DNA of 64,000 bases from Peptococcaceae bacterium (GTDB taxonomy: Bacteria > Bacillota > Desulfotomaculia > Desulfotomaculales > JACDOK01), in NCBI GenBank assembly GCA_017656185.1, contig JACDOK010000007.1, positions 1 through 64,000 on the forward strand. The letters run 5' to 3'. A program made the translations under genes and the position numbers. A model generated the notes under the pieces. The model worked only from the letters and a program-made list of their open reading frames with translations, was not told the DNA's origin and did not search any database. This document shows, one piece after another, positions 8,859 through 18,102 of this stretch; position 1 is the stretch's first letter; each line of letters opens with the position of its first letter.

Positions 8859-9896
8859 ATGCTCAAAAATAAGGTGCTGCGTCTTGCTGTCCTAATAACC
8901 AGCCTGGTATTGTTGATTGCAGCCGTAGCAGGTTGTAGTTCGCCAGCTACCTCGGACAATAATGAAGGACAAAAAGCGAAAGAACCCATCGTTTTTGCCG
9001 GTCTCAACTGGGCCAGTGCCCAATTTAACAACGAAGTAGCACGATACATTATCGAACACGGTTATGGTTATGAAACCGATGCGGTGCCGGGCGAAACCAT
9101 CCCCTTGTTTGCCGGCTTGGCCAAGGGCGATGTGGACGTAAACATGGAATGTTGGGTGGAAAACCAGCAGGAAGCGTACGATAAATACGCAGGAACCGGA
9201 GACGTTATCGACCTCGGAACCAATTTCGACGATAACGTGCAGGGGATCTTTGTACCCACTTATGTCATTGAAGGCGATCCCGAAAGAGGCATTGAACCTA
9301 TGGCCCCCGACCTGCGCACCATAGACGATCTTCCCAAGTATTGGAAACTTTTTAAAGATCCTGAGGATCCTACCAAAGGTCGTTTCTACGGAGGCGTCCC
9401 CGGTTGGGAAGCCGACAAGATTTTAACGAAAAAAATGTCTACTTACGGCCTGGACGAAACCTATAATCTTTTCCGACCCGGCTCGGGAGCAGCTCTGGAC
9501 AGCTCACTGGTTTCAGCTTACGAAAAAGGTGAACCGTGGGTGGGGTATTACTGGGCCCCCACCTGGATCTTCGGCAAACTTGACCTGACCCAAATCGAAG
9601 AACCGGATTACAGTGAAGAACTCTGGAATAACGGCTATGGTTGTGACTTTCCCTCCGTACATGTAAATATCTGCGTCCATAAGGAATTCCCCGAAAAGTA
9701 TCCTGAAATCACCGAGTTTCTCAAAAAATACGGTATCAGTTCAGATATTATCAGTGAAGCACTCGCTTACATGCGTGACAATAACGTAAAAGAAAAGGAC
9801 GCAGCCTTATGGTTCCTGCGTGAGAAAGAAGATATTTGGACTCAGTGGGTTCCGGAAGACGTAGCCCAAAAAGTAAAAGACAGCCTTAATTCCTAA
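8859..9896 (+). CDS. Glycine betaine/proline ABC transporter substrate-binding lipoprotein
   Basis: A 345-aa exported binding protein. It has an N-terminal signal peptide with lipobox VAGC near residue 27 and then an OpuAC-type two-lobed domain. Segments such as GETIPLFAGLAKGDVDVNMECW and GEPWVGYYWAPTW carry the aromatic residues that form the quaternary-ammonium cage in this family. The ATG at 8859 lies 12 nt after AGGAGG. A nearer in-frame ATG at 8847 abuts the ribosome site and is unlikely. The gene is preceded by a c-di-AMP riboswitch and followed by the permease gene. Glycine betaine is the likely ligand but choline or proline betaine is possible. Confidence 0.88.
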   Translation: MLKNKVLRLAVLITSLVLLIAAVAGCSSPATSDNNEGQKAKEPIVFAGLNWASAQFNNEVARYIIEHGYGYETDAVPGETIPLFAGLAKGDVDVNMECWVENQQEAYDKYAGTGDVIDLGTNFDDNVQGIFVPTYVIEGDPERGIEPMAPDLRTIDDLPKYWKLFKDPEDPTKGRFYGGVPGWEADKILTKKMSTYGLDETYNLFRPGSGAALDSSLVSAYEKGEPWVGYYWAPTWIFGKLDLTQIEEPDYSEELWNNGYGCDFPSVHVNICVHKEFPEKYPEITEFLKKYGISSDIISEALAYMRDNNVKEKDAALWFLREKEDIWTQWVPEDVAQKVKDSLNS

Positions 9897-9923
9897 GTTG
9901 AGTAAGTGTTTGGGTTGTTGGAA

Positions 9924-9957
9924 AGTGCAAACCTGGCGAGCCCGTCAGGTTTGCACT
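9924..9957 (+). other. Strong intercistronic stem-loop
   Basis: A 12-bp perfect stem (AGTGCAAACCTG and its complement) with a 10-nt loop lies between the binding-protein gene and the permease gene, followed by a weak T stretch. It probably stabilises the upstream message or partly terminates, raising the binding protein over the permease. Confidence 0.7.
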
Positions 9958-10000
9958 CATCTTTTGTATGGCAATTGAAAGAGAGGTGCTATCTCGACAC

Positions 10001-10855
10001 ATGCACACATTCCCTGAGGTTAATTTTTCCATAGCTCCGTATATCGACGGTGCCGTTAAATGGTGTATGCTTCATTTTCAACCATTTTTCGATTTTGTAT
10101 CCTCAATACTTTTGTGGTTAATGGTAAAAACAGAGCACTTTCTGTTGTGGCTTCCCTGGTGGCTGGTAATCATCGCCACTTGTTACTTTGGATGGAAAGC
10201 TACTAGACGCATTGCGGTAGGTTTGGGTATGGGCGCAGCCCTGGCTCTTATCGGCGTTTTAGGGATGTGGGAACCTATGATGCAAACGCTCGCCATTGTG
10301 GGGGCCGCGGTAGTGGTATCTTTGATTTTGGGCATCCCCACAGGAATTATGATGGCCAGGAGCAACGCCTTTGAAGCGGCGATTAAGCCAATTCTTGACG
10401 CTATGCAGACTTTACCGAGCTTCGTTTACCTTATCCCGGCCATGATGTTTTTTGGTCTCGGCAAGGTGCCGGCGATCATGGCTACCGTCATCTATGCCAT
10501 CCCACCTATCATCCGCCTAACCAACCTGGGCATACGCCAAGTCCCTGAAGAAGTAGTGGAAGCGGGCAAAGCCTTTGGTTGCACACCTATGCAGCTCTTG
10601 ACAAAAATCCAAATACCTTTAGCTATGCCCACCATAATGTCCGGCATTAACCAAACCACCATGATGGCGCTGGCCATGGTGGTTGTTGCCTCAATGATCG
10701 GAGCCCAAGGGATGGGTGAGCTGGTGTTGTTAGCCTTATCACGTATTGAAGTCGGAAACGGGTTCGAAGCCGGCCTTGGTATCGTAATCCTGGCTATCGT
10801 TATCGACCGCGTGCTGCAGGGGTTTGGACAACAAAAACAACGTATACCCCAGTAA
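10001..10855 (+). CDS. Glycine betaine ABC transporter permease (OpuAB/ProW type)
   Basis: A permease with about six helices. The cytoplasmic coupling loop EAGKAFGCTPMQLLTKIQIPLAMPTIMSG matches the EAA motif of the ProW/OpuAB family. Length is about 284 aa from the ATG at 10001, which follows GAGAGGTG by 12 nt. A longer reading from 9968 lacks a ribosome site because it begins just after the stem-loop. It works with the upstream binding protein. The required ATPase (OpuAA/ProV) is not encoded here. The next gene is on the other strand behind a terminator, so the ATPase must be elsewhere. Confidence 0.9.
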   Translation: MHTFPEVNFSIAPYIDGAVKWCMLHFQPFFDFVSSILLWLMVKTEHFLLWLPWWLVIIATCYFGWKATRRIAVGLGMGAALALIGVLGMWEPMMQTLAIVGAAVVVSLILGIPTGIMMARSNAFEAAIKPILDAMQTLPSFVYLIPAMMFFGLGKVPAIMATVIYAIPPIIRLTNLGIRQVPEEVVEAGKAFGCTPMQLLTKIQIPLAMPTIMSGINQTTMMALAMVVVASMIGAQGMGELVLLALSRIEVGNGFEAGLGIVILAIVIDRVLQGFGQQKQRIPQ

Positions 10856-10871
10856 CAATCAACTAAATTAT

Positions 10872-10902
10872 AAGTCCTGGCTTGAAAACCAGGGCTTTTT
10901 TG
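10872..10902 (+). terminator. Terminator of the betaine transporter transcript
   Basis: Stem CCTGG / CCAGG with an extended base and a run of six T, just after the permease stop codon. Confidence 0.85.
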
Positions 10903-10925
10903 TTAATCGAAAAATAATGCATAAA

Positions 10926-11579
10926 TTATGTCGGCTGTACAAGTATACAAGCCGCTTCCGACTTACGAAGACTTAGATGATAACCTTTCACATTGACCTC
11001 TACCGGGTCTCCGAGCGGCGCGACACCTTCGATAACAATTTCCGTTCCCGGTGTTATACCAATCTCAAGCAGCCTGCGCCGGAAAGCACCAGTGGCATTT
11101 ACACTAACCACCTTGGCCCGCTTCCCTACCGCCAGCTCATCAAGCCTTTTGGGACTCTTCTCTGTCTCTTGGACATTTGCTTCACCTATCGGAATGTACC
11201 TTTTCGACTCAAGAAAGGCAACAAGACGGTCCATGGTTTGAGAGCTCACTACGTGCTCCATCTCGCAAGCGTCTTTTTCAGCAATGGCAGGATCAACACC
11301 AAGGACATTAACTAGAAAATACACAAGCGTCTCATGCCGGCGCCGAACCCCAGCAGCATATGCCCGGCCCTTAGCTGTAAGCCATACCGGTCCGTACCTA
11401 TCCTGTGTTATAAGTTTTAACTTCTTCAAGTTACTTAGCGCCTGGGCAACGCTGGCCTTGGCAATATTGAGCCGAGCCGCAATATCTGTAACCCTGACCA
11501 CTTTTTCCTGTTCGGAAAGCTCAAGAATGGTTTCGAGATAATCTTCCAGGGCCGGAGAAAGCTGTTGCAGGTTACTCAT
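10926..11579 (-). CDS. DtxR/MntR-family regulator with C-terminal FeoA domain
   Basis: A 217-aa metal-dependent repressor. Residues 1-65 form a winged helix (VTDIAARLNIAKASVAQALSNLKKLKLI). Residues 70-135 are the dimerisation and metal-binding part with the Cys-x-x-Glu-His signature (DACEMEHVV). Residues 145-215 are a FeoA/SH3-like domain closely resembling the free FeoA encoded at 14141-14383 (shared GDP-EV-VKGYHLxLRK). It lies downstream of feoB on the same strand but with 241 bp between, so it may have its own promoter. I infer that it senses iron and controls the feo operon through the GTTAG-N6-CTAAC sites there. Manganese sensing is the alternative. Confidence 0.88.
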   Translation of the reverse strand: MSNLQQLSPALEDYLETILELSEQEKVVRVTDIAARLNIAKASVAQALSNLKKLKLITQDRYGPVWLTAKGRAYAAGVRRRHETLVYFLVNVLGVDPAIAEKDACEMEHVVSSQTMDRLVAFLESKRYIPIGEANVQETEKSPKRLDELAVGKRAKVVSVNATGAFRRRLLEIGITPGTEIVIEGVAPLGDPVEVNVKGYHLSLRKSEAACILVQPT

Positions 11580-11753
11580 TGATGTTCACGCCCTTTCCTG
11601 GGCTCATTTAACATTATTTACCCTTCATCCTATATTATGGCCGGAATACCCGTCAAGCAAGATTTTTGAGCATATGTTCATCATAAAAATAAGTTATTAG
11701 AATATATATATCTTTTCCATTTTCTTCCTTCACTTAATAAGGTAATTCCGGGA

Positions 11754-11772
11754 GCCCCCGCCCGGCGGGGGC
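11754..11772. other. GC-rich hairpin after feoB
   Basis: GCCCCCG and its complement form a compact GC-only hairpin about 50 nt after the feoB stop. There is no T run, so it is not a canonical terminator. It may protect or process the 3' end of the feo message. Confidence 0.5.
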
Positions 11773-11820
11773 GATCAGCAGGCGGAAGCACCGGAGCCGG
11801 ATTTTTAGACTATTAGACTA

Positions 11821-13839
11821 TTATCCTAAGCCCAGCAATTTGCCGCCCTGATAGATCAGGAAAGCTACAATCCAGCCTATTGCCAACGTGTAGCCGACGG
11901 CAAAGCCCGCCCATTTCCAATTGGTTTCCCTTTTGATGGCACCGATTACGGCCACGCACGGGATATAAAGGAGCGTCATGGCCATAAAGGCGTAGGCCGA
12001 AAGCGGGGTAAAGTACTGGGTAATAGCCGTCGCCAGACCCTCTTCACCGACACCGTAAACTACCCCCAACGTTCCTACCACGGCTTCCTTGGCCAGAATG
12101 CCGAAGGATAGCGCTACAGCCGCCTCCCATGTACCAAAACCGCAAGGTGCAAAAATGGGGGTCATAAGCTGACCCAAGCGGCCGATCAGGCTCTGCTCGA
12201 CAGGTACGCCAAACGGAATATTGGACAAAAGCCAGATTAGTACCACGACACCGAAAATGATTGTCCCGGCCTTACGGATAAAGGAGTAGCCCCGCTCCCA
12301 CATATGAATAAGGGTCCCTTTCAGGGTAGGCATCCGGTAAGGCGGCAGCTCCATCACAAAGGGGGCCTGCTCTCCTTTAAAGAACAAGGTCTTAAAGAGC
12401 ATTCCCATCAAGATCGCTATAACGATGCCAAGAAGGTACAAGGAGAAAATTACTAGTCCCTCTCGCTGCGCAAAAAAGGCACCAACAAACAAGACATAAA
12501 CCGGTAAGCGCGCCGCGCACGACATAAACGGCGTAATCAAAAGGGTAATGATGCGGTCACGCTTGTTTTCAAGAGTGCGCGTAGCCATAACGGCAGGGAC
12601 GTTGCACCCGAAACCGATTAAAAGAGGGATAAATGACTTGCCGTGTAACCCAAGGGTATGCATAAACCGGTCCGTAACATAGGCGGCACGTGCCATGTAG
12701 CCGCTGTCCTCGAGGAATGAAATGGCAAGAAAAAGCAAGAAGATGGGCGGGATAAAGACCAGTACAGAACCCACGCCCCCGATAATACCGTCGACCACTA
12801 GAGAAGCTAATACCTCGTTGGTAATCCAGGCACCCGCCAGGCCGCCCAGCCACTCAAAAAACGTTTCCACGTAGCCGATCAGCGGATCACCCAAGGTGAA
12901 GGTAAACTGAAACACGGCCCACATGGCGGCAAGGAAAATGGGAATGCCAAGAACCCGGTGGGTTACAATCTTATCGATTTTGTCGGATAGGGTAAGCCGC
13001 TCTTCCGGTGTTTTCCGCCTGGTGACAGTCTCCTCGACAATGCCGGCGATGAAGCCATAACGTCCTTCCACGATTAACGACTCTGCATCCTGACCGCTGT
13101 TTTCTTCTATGCGCCTGATGCTCTCCTCGCGCTGCTGCAAAATATCTTTTCCTACCTGCCGGAGGGCATAATCATCACCTTCTAAGAGCTTTACAGCCAA
13201 CCACCGCGAAGATAATTTGGCCGTCAGCATGGGGTGCTTATCAATAAGGGCTTCCAGCTTTGCCAATTCTTCTTCGACTTCTTTGCCGTAGAGGATTTTG
13301 AGCGGTTCCCTACTTTTCATGGTTTCTTGCATCGCCGCGGCCACAAGTTCCGCCATGCCTCGCTTCTTCGGGGCTACCGTCGGCACTACCGGGATCCCTA
13401 AAATCCGGGCCAGCTTGTCTGTGTTAACCTTAATACCACGTACTTCCGCTTCGTCAACCATATTTAGGGCTGCCACCACGTTAGTGCCCATTTCTAGCAT
13501 CTGCACCGTAAGGTAAAGGTTGCGTTCTAGGTTGGAGGCATCAATAATGTTGATTACCACACCCGCATCTCCGGAAAGCAGGTAGTTACGGGCAACTACC
13601 TCATCCTCGGAGTAAGCCCCGAGGCTGTATATACCAGGCAGGTCGACAACCCGCACCTTCTCGCCGTTATAAACGAAATAACCTTCCTTTTTTTCTACCG
13701 TAACACCGGGCCAATTACCGACGTGCTGACGCGCCCCGGTAAGATTGTTAAAAATGCACGTCTTGCCTACATTAGGGTTACCCGCCAGGGCTACCACTTT
13801 GCGTGCCGCCATTTCTATTACACTGGCTGGTTTAGCCAC
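11821..13839 (-). CDS. feoB: Ferrous iron transporter FeoB
   Basis: A 672-aa Fe(II) importer in the cytoplasmic membrane. The N-terminal G-domain has G1 GNPNVGKT (about residues 17-24), G3 DLPG and G4 NMVD. A helical guanine-dissociation-inhibitor region follows, then two gate-type membrane blocks (for example [19 protein letters not shown]) with about ten helices. The start is a GTG after GAGGAGG. It is preceded by two feoA genes, with a DtxR-type operator in the gap at 13864-13879. The C-terminus is short and lacks a FeoC-like cysteine domain. Confidence 0.96.
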   Translation of the reverse strand: MAKPASVIEMAARKVVALAGNPNVGKTCIFNNLTGARQHVGNWPGVTVEKKEGYFVYNGEKVRVVDLPGIYSLGAYSEDEVVARNYLLSGDAGVVINIIDASNLERNLYLTVQMLEMGTNVVAALNMVDEAEVRGIKVNTDKLARILGIPVVPTVAPKKRGMAELVAAAMQETMKSREPLKILYGKEVEEELAKLEALIDKHPMLTAKLSSRWLAVKLLEGDDYALRQVGKDILQQREESIRRIEENSGQDAESLIVEGRYGFIAGIVEETVTRRKTPEERLTLSDKIDKIVTHRVLGIPIFLAAMWAVFQFTFTLGDPLIGYVETFFEWLGGLAGAWITNEVLASLVVDGIIGGVGSVLVFIPPIFLLFLAISFLEDSGYMARAAYVTDRFMHTLGLHGKSFIPLLIGFGCNVPAVMATRTLENKRDRIITLLITPFMSCAARLPVYVLFVGAFFAQREGLVIFSLYLLGIVIAILMGMLFKTLFFKGEQAPFVMELPPYRMPTLKGTLIHMWERGYSFIRKAGTIIFGVVVLIWLLSNIPFGVPVEQSLIGRLGQLMTPIFAPCGFGTWEAAVALSFGILAKEAVVGTLGVVYGVGEEGLATAITQYFTPLSAYAFMAMTLLYIPCVAVIGAIKRETNWKWAGFAVGYTLAIGWIVAFLIYQGGKLLGLG

Positions 13840-13863
13840 AATTTTACCTCCTCTCCCTCGGTT

Positions 13864-13879
13864 GTTAGTTTAACCTAAC
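13864..13879 (-). promoter_or_regulatory. DtxR-type operator before feoB
   Basis: GTTAGTTTAACCTAAC is an inverted repeat of GTTAG and CTAAC with a 6-bp centre, close to the DtxR/IdeR consensus. It lies between feoA and feoB, so feoB may have an additional regulated promoter. The same half-sites occur upstream of the first feoA. Confidence 0.65.
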
Positions 13880-13898
13880 TTTGATGGTAAAAAAATAC

Positions 13899-14138
13899 TT
13901 ATGAAGCACTTAGCTCTTCTACCATGATTTTTTGGGCTGTACCACGGCCAATGGCCACACGCCCGTCTCCCAAAGAAACAATCACCGGCCCGCACGGCTG
14001 GTTCTGGAAAACCCGTACTTTAGCTCCCGCTACAAAACCTAACTCAGTTAGCCGGCAACGCAGATTACGGCCTCCAATGATGTCCTTAACAGTGGCCACC
14101 CGGCCGGGTGCCAAAAATCCCAGCGGTAACACAGCCAA
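13899..14138 (-). CDS. feoA: FeoA domain protein (second of two)
   Basis: A 79-aa SH3-like FeoA protein thought to act with FeoB during iron uptake. Typical elements are GRVATVKDIIGGRNLRCRLTELGFVAGAKV and the C-terminal GRVAIGRGTAQKIMV strand. The start is a TTG 10 nt after a GGAGG that lies inside the last codons of the preceding feoA, so translation is coupled (2 bp between genes). It is clearly divergent from the neighbouring FeoA, so this is not a recent duplication. Confidence 0.9.
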   Translation of the reverse strand: MAVLPLGFLAPGRVATVKDIIGGRNLRCRLTELGFVAGAKVRVFQNQPCGPVIVSLGDGRVAIGRGTAQKIMVEELSAS

Positions 14139-14140
14139 CG

Positions 14141-14383
14141 CTATCCGACCTCCACTAATATGGCTTTGGCCTCGTCTTTACGTAATGTCAAATGATACCC
14201 CTTGACCGTAACCTCAATGGGGTCACCTAACGGCGCTACACTGTTAACGATAATTTCGGTTCCCGGCCCGACCCCCATCTCAAGAATCCTGCGACGTAGG
14301 TTTCCAGCGGCATTAACCCGCGCTACCTTACCCCGTGTTCCTAACGGGAGCCAGTGTAATGAATACAGCGTTTGTGTTGTCAA
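14141..14383 (-). CDS. feoA: FeoA domain protein (first of two)
   Basis: An 80-aa FeoA protein, first gene of the feo operon. The motifs RRRILEMGVGPGTEI and GDPIEVTVKGYHLTLRK are diagnostic. It is far closer to the FeoA domain fused to the regulator at 10926-11579 than to its own neighbour, so the regulator probably gained its domain from this gene or its ancestor. The start is a TTG after AAAGGGG. The promoter and operators lie just upstream. Confidence 0.92.
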   Translation of the reverse strand: MTTQTLYSLHWLPLGTRGKVARVNAAGNLRRRILEMGVGPGTEIIVNSVAPLGDPIEVTVKGYHLTLRKDEAKAILVEVG

Positions 14384-14406
14384 ACTAATACCCCTTTCTG
14401 CAAAAG

Positions 14407-14478
14407 TAAGGATAACTTAATAATGTTAGTTTTTCCTAACTTTTATTCGATTATAATTTCCCTTTACCTTGTTGTCAA
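14407..14478 (-). promoter_or_regulatory. Consensus promoter and operators of the feo operon
   Basis: Reading leftward, -35 TTGACA (14473-14478) and -10 TATAAT (14450-14455) are perfect and 17 bp apart. The inverted repeat GTTAGTTTTTCCTAAC (14425-14440) overlaps the expected start of transcription. A weaker repeat TAAGGATAACTTA (14407-14419) follows. A perfect promoter blocked by a repressor site is typical of iron-repressed feo genes. Confidence 0.82.
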
Positions 14479-14507
14479 GCAGTTAAATGAAAAATATATT
14501 ACCCGGC

Positions 14508-15632
14508 CTAATGATTATAAGGAGCTTTCAATAAGAACCCTGCCACAACCGCAGTAATGGGAATGGCTACAATCAACCCTATGCTACCGGCCATGGCCCG
14601 TACCACTTCCGTGGCAATCATGTCCAAATTAATTACTTTAACGAGCGGCGTTTCATAAGCCATAAACAAAAGCATCAGGGGAATGGCGGCACCCGTATAA
14701 GCTAAAATAAGGGTATTGGCCATCGTGCCCATAATGTCCCGGCCCACGTTCATTCCTGCTCCAATTAGCCGTAACAAACCTAACGAAGGGTTGACCTTTT
14801 TAATTTCATCCATAGCCGAGGCAATCGACATCCCAACATCCATCACCGCGCCCAGGGCTCCGATAATAATCCCGGCAAATAGGAGCCCTTTAAAATCAAA
14901 GCTAATATTCTGGGGTATATACATCAGCATCATAGCTTCTTCTTCGCTAAAACCGGTCAGGTGCGCGGCATTACCGACCAACAAGGCAAGGACACCTGCC
15001 ACAACAACACCACCAGTGGTACCAATAATGGCAGCTAAAGTCTTCTTAGTAGGACCCCCGATAATCACAAACGTTACAGTTGATACGGCAGCAGACACCA
15101 GAACGGTTGTCGGTATCGGACTGAACCCTTTCAGCAGCATCGGCAATAAAACAAATGCAATGGCTGCACCGGTTATGCCAAGTGAGATAACGGATTTTAT
15201 CCCCCTTAAGCCGCCTAAAAGTACTAACATTAAGACAAATGCAATCACTAAATAAATCAGATAATCATCCCGCACATAATCGGTAATATAAGCGTTGACA
15301 AGAGTGTTACCTTCTATTTCTCCCCATAACAATACCTTATCGCCTTTTTCTAGTACAATATCATAAGCTAAATGCCCCGTATTGGCGTGGGTAACCGTCA
15401 AAACATCTCCTTTAAATGGCTCGTCAAGTATCTCTACCGTAACTTGCTGCGTATCCTGGATAAACTCTGTTATATCACCCTGGGACGAGGATGTACTTTT
15501 AACAACCTCTAAAACCCGGGCTTTTAAAAACTCCCCTTGGTCATAAGATGCTGACGGTTCCGTTTGGACCCAGGCTACGGAGCACAAAATTAGCCCCAGA
15601 ACAAACAGCAGAACAACCAATACATACCTCAT
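14508..15632 (-). CDS. YibE/F family membrane protein
   Basis: A 374-aa protein with an N-terminal signal or anchor helix, an extracytoplasmic beta-rich region of about 110 residues, and then seven or so hydrophobic helices of the YibE/F family. Glycine-rich helix motifs such as GALGAVMDVGMSIASAMDEI are conserved in that family. The molecular role is unknown. It lies between the feo operon and an orphan zinc-binding lipoprotein, 34 bp after the latter, so the two may be co-transcribed and the protein may take part in metal or cation handling. That link is inference. Confidence 0.82.
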   Translation of the reverse strand: MRYVLVVLLFVLGLILCSVAWVQTEPSASYDQGEFLKARVLEVVKSTSSSQGDITEFIQDTQQVTVEILDEPFKGDVLTVTHANTGHLAYDIVLEKGDKVLLWGEIEGNTLVNAYITDYVRDDYLIYLVIAFVLMLVLLGGLRGIKSVISLGITGAAIAFVLLPMLLKGFSPIPTTVLVSAAVSTVTFVIIGGPTKKTLAAIIGTTGGVVVAGVLALLVGNAAHLTGFSEEEAMMLMYIPQNISFDFKGLLFAGIIIGALGAVMDVGMSIASAMDEIKKVNPSLGLLRLIGAGMNVGRDIMGTMANTLILAYTGAAIPLMLLFMAYETPLVKVINLDMIATEVVRAMAGSIGLIVAIPITAVVAGFLLKAPYNH

Positions 15633-15666
15633 AAACTTTCCACTTCCCCCCTGGTCAACCTAGTAA

Positions 15667-16710
15667 TTAGACCTTTGGTCCGGAAAATGCCTCTTTCATC
15701 TTAGCCAGATTGTAACGTATAAGCGAGACATAACTATCCCTTCCTTCCAAGCCCGCACCGCCAAGCGGGTCCAACTGCACGACCTGCCCGCCGAACTCGG
15801 CGGCGATCACCCGGGCCGCCTGGTCGTTGAACTGCGGTTCGGCAAAAATGACCTTAACTCCTGTTTGGTGGGCTAAATCTACGACCTTGGCAATCCAGGT
15901 CGGGGTCGGTTCCTTGCCGGGTGCTTCCTGGATGACAGCCGCCTCTTCCAGGCCATAGCGCCGGGCGAAATAGTTCCAGGCCGAGTGGTACGCAATAAAC
16001 CGCGAATTTGCAAATTGGCTTACTTTATCATTAATTTCATCATGCAACTCGGTAAGTTTCTCCTGATAAGCCCGCATATGCTCCTGGTAAACATCAGAAC
16101 CTTCTGGATCCACCCGGCAAAGGGCCTCAGTTATAGCAGGCACAATGTTATCACGCACGAGGATGGGATCCGTCCACACGTGTGGGTCACCCGCGTGGTG
16201 ATGCTCTTCTTCCACCTCGTGGTGAGGTCTGTCTTCAGCGTCCCCTTCGTGTTGGCCCTCTTGGTGTGCTTCGTCACCGTCGTGGTGGTGTTCCTCATGG
16301 GGTGCAGCATCCCCATCGTGGTGGTGATGCTCGTATTTCAAGAGTTCGATTCCTTCCGTTACCTTAACTACTTTAATTTCGGAATTCGCAGCTTCCACCG
16401 CTTTCGTCGCCCAGTCATCAAGCCCTGCTCCCACCTGAATTAACACCCTGGCATTGGATAGTTCTTTCATTTGCCCCGGCGTAACCTCGAAGGTGTGCGG
16501 GCTGGCACCGGAAGGCAACAGCGTTACGACCTCTACCCGTTCTCCACCAATCTCACGGGTTATATCGGCCAGCGGGAAAATGGAAGCCACAACCTTGATT
16601 TTATCAGGTTCATTCTTCGCAGCTTCATCGCGCTCACTTGTAACGGTACAGCCCGTCAATATCAATAGAAACATTAATACTAAGACTTTTACCCAACGCC
16701 ATGCATACAC
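15667..16710 (-). CDS. Zinc ABC transporter substrate-binding lipoprotein with His-rich loop
   Basis: A ZnuA/TroA-family lipoprotein of about 347 aa with lipobox LTGC. The conserved His of GASPHTFEVTP, the DPHVWTDP motif and the His of FIAYHSAWNYF are the metal ligands. Between the first two lies a long His/Asp/Glu loop (about 55 residues, with repeats like HHHHDGD and EEHHH). This marks zinc binders. I prefer the GTG at 16710, which is 8 nt after AGGAAGG; a GTG at 16719 is possible. There is no permease or ATPase beside it. A separate cluster at 27960-30567 could supply them. Confidence 0.88.
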   Translation of the reverse strand: MYAWRWVKVLVLMFLLILTGCTVTSERDEAAKNEPDKIKVVASIFPLADITREIGGERVEVVTLLPSGASPHTFEVTPGQMKELSNARVLIQVGAGLDDWATKAVEAANSEIKVVKVTEGIELLKYEHHHHDGDAAPHEEHHHDGDEAHQEGQHEGDAEDRPHHEVEEEHHHAGDPHVWTDPILVRDNIVPAITEALCRVDPEGSDVYQEHMRAYQEKLTELHDEINDKVSQFANSRFIAYHSAWNYFARRYGLEEAAVIQEAPGKEPTPTWIAKVVDLAHQTGVKVIFAEPQFNDQAARVIAAEFGGQVVQLDPLGGAGLEGRDSYVSLIRYNLAKMKEAFSGPKV

Positions 16711-16720
16711 CTGAAACACC

Positions 16721-16734
16721 TTCCTAATTAGGAA
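16721..16734. promoter_or_regulatory. Palindrome before zinc-binding protein gene
   Basis: TTCCTAATTAGGAA is a perfect 14-bp palindrome 10 bp upstream of the start. It could be an operator for a metal-sensing repressor. It also contains part of the ribosome site, so a translational effect is possible. Confidence 0.45.
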
Positions 16735-16824
16735 TATTCTTATTTAGTAGTTTTACTGTAAAAGGTTGCTAAAGTCAAGAAGGATAAAGTCTCCTATGAT
16801 CTCTACTGAATTTCTACCGGATTT

Positions 16825-18102
16825 CTACTGGATTTCCAGTAACGACCATAGTTTGTGGTCTTCCAGCCCCAGGCGCCATAAAGCAATACCGGCCAGCCCG
16901 TATTCCTCGCACAGCTTCAATTTCTCCCGGGTACTTTGCGCATCCTCAAACCATACTTCTCTTGGAGTTCCATTTTCATAATAACGAAAATACCACGATC
17001 TACTTACCTGATCCCACTGAATACGTACACCGTGTCGAGCAGCTATATCCTGTGCATCCCGGTACGAAACCATGCGTGCCCATTTCCCCTGGGGCCAGTC
17101 ATAACCATAACCGGCAATCCCGAGCAAGGTTTTGGACGGGGAAATTTGTGTTACGGCATAATCTAACACCTGTCTCACCCAACCAATCGACGCAATGGGA
17201 CCGGGTGCACCCCTGGCGAAGTGTTCATCGTAGGTCATCAAAACAACTTTATCAAACAGTTGACCAATTGCTTGATAATCAAAAGCACCGGACCAAAAAT
17301 GCTGAGGGTTGTCCCATGTTTTTGCAGGCACAGAAATTGCGACTTCGTAGGCCGCGGGAAGCGCCGTCACAACTGCCCTGAGGAATTCAGTGTATGCCCG
17401 GCGATCTACTACCGGGATGGCTTCAAAATCCATATTTATGCCGTCATAACCATATCTTTGGACAATATTAACAATACCTTGTACGGCCCTTTTCTGATAT
17501 TCTGGGGTATTAAGCAACCGGTGTACTTCTTGGCGCTGAAAAATACCGTCTCTGAAATTGTGGAAAAGCGCAATTACTTTTATACCTTTACTCCTGGCTT
17601 TACGCATAGCCTCTTCATAGGGTCGACCGTAAACGTTGCCTTCCCCGTCAATATGATACGCAAAAGAAACCATTGCCGTTAGTGCTTGACCGGAGGCGTC
17701 CAATGAAATTAACCCGCGCCTTTCTCCCGGGTAGTCTTCGACATAAAAAGCCCAGGTTTCCAAACGCCGTCCGGTTTTTTTCCGGGACACCGTATTTTGT
17801 GGTCTAGGTTCCGCAGGTTCCCAAGTGTTTTCAGGTTTACCGGCAAGATCTTCCGGGCTATTTTGTTTCCTAGGTTCGTCATTCATTTTTTCAGACCCCG
17901 GCGCCATTTCATCAGCAGTGTTGTTGCTGGCATGAACTTCCAGGATTACGGAATTTACCTCATCAAGCGAAGATACATCCTTACCTGTCATAACCTCAGC
18001 TTCAGAGGTAATGGTATCATAGTGTAAGCATAGAAAAACAGCAGGGTATAGAACGGCGGCCAGTCCCAGGGCCAGGCATAAAAAATACAGGCGCCTTACC
18101 AT
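16825..18102 (-). CDS. GH18-family glycoside hydrolase, exported
   Basis: A protein of about 425 aa with an N-terminal membrane anchor or signal, a Pro/Glu/Lys-rich linker and a C-terminal glycosyl hydrolase 18 domain. The catalytic motif DGINMDFE fits DxxDxDxE. Further GH18 elements are VVLMTYDEHF and the final GIALWRLG. The fold resembles the spore cortex and cell-wall hydrolases YaaH/SleL/YdhD, though no LysM domain is present here. The ATG at 18102 follows GGAGG by 8 nt. SleB lies divergently upstream, which suggests work on peptidoglycan during sporulation or germination. Confidence 0.86.
   Translation of the reverse strand: MVRRLYFLCLALGLAAVLYPAVFLCLHYDTITSEAEVMTGKDVSSLDEVNSVILEVHASNNTADEMAPGSEKMNDEPRKQNSPEDLAGKPENTWEPAEPRPQNTVSRKKTGRRLETWAFYVEDYPGERRGLISLDASGQALTAMVSFAYHIDGEGNVYGRPYEEAMRKARSKGIKVIALFHNFRDGIFQRQEVHRLLNTPEYQKRAVQGIVNIVQRYGYDGINMDFEAIPVVDRRAYTEFLRAVVTALPAAYEVAISVPAKTWDNPQHFWSGAFDYQAIGQLFDKVVLMTYDEHFARGAPGPIASIGWVRQVLDYAVTQISPSKTLLGIAGYGYDWPQGKWARMVSYRDAQDIAARHGVRIQWDQVSRSWYFRYYENGTPREVWFEDAQSTREKLKLCEEYGLAGIALWRLGLEDHKLWSLLEIQ

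Noticed and set aside
16131-16367. Short open frames within the zinc-binding protein gene
   Set aside because: They come from the repetitive His codons of the loop region and have no start signals.
17221-17682. A 153-codon open frame on the plus strand
   Set aside because: Antisense to the GH18 domain, whose catalytic motif is intact on the other strand.
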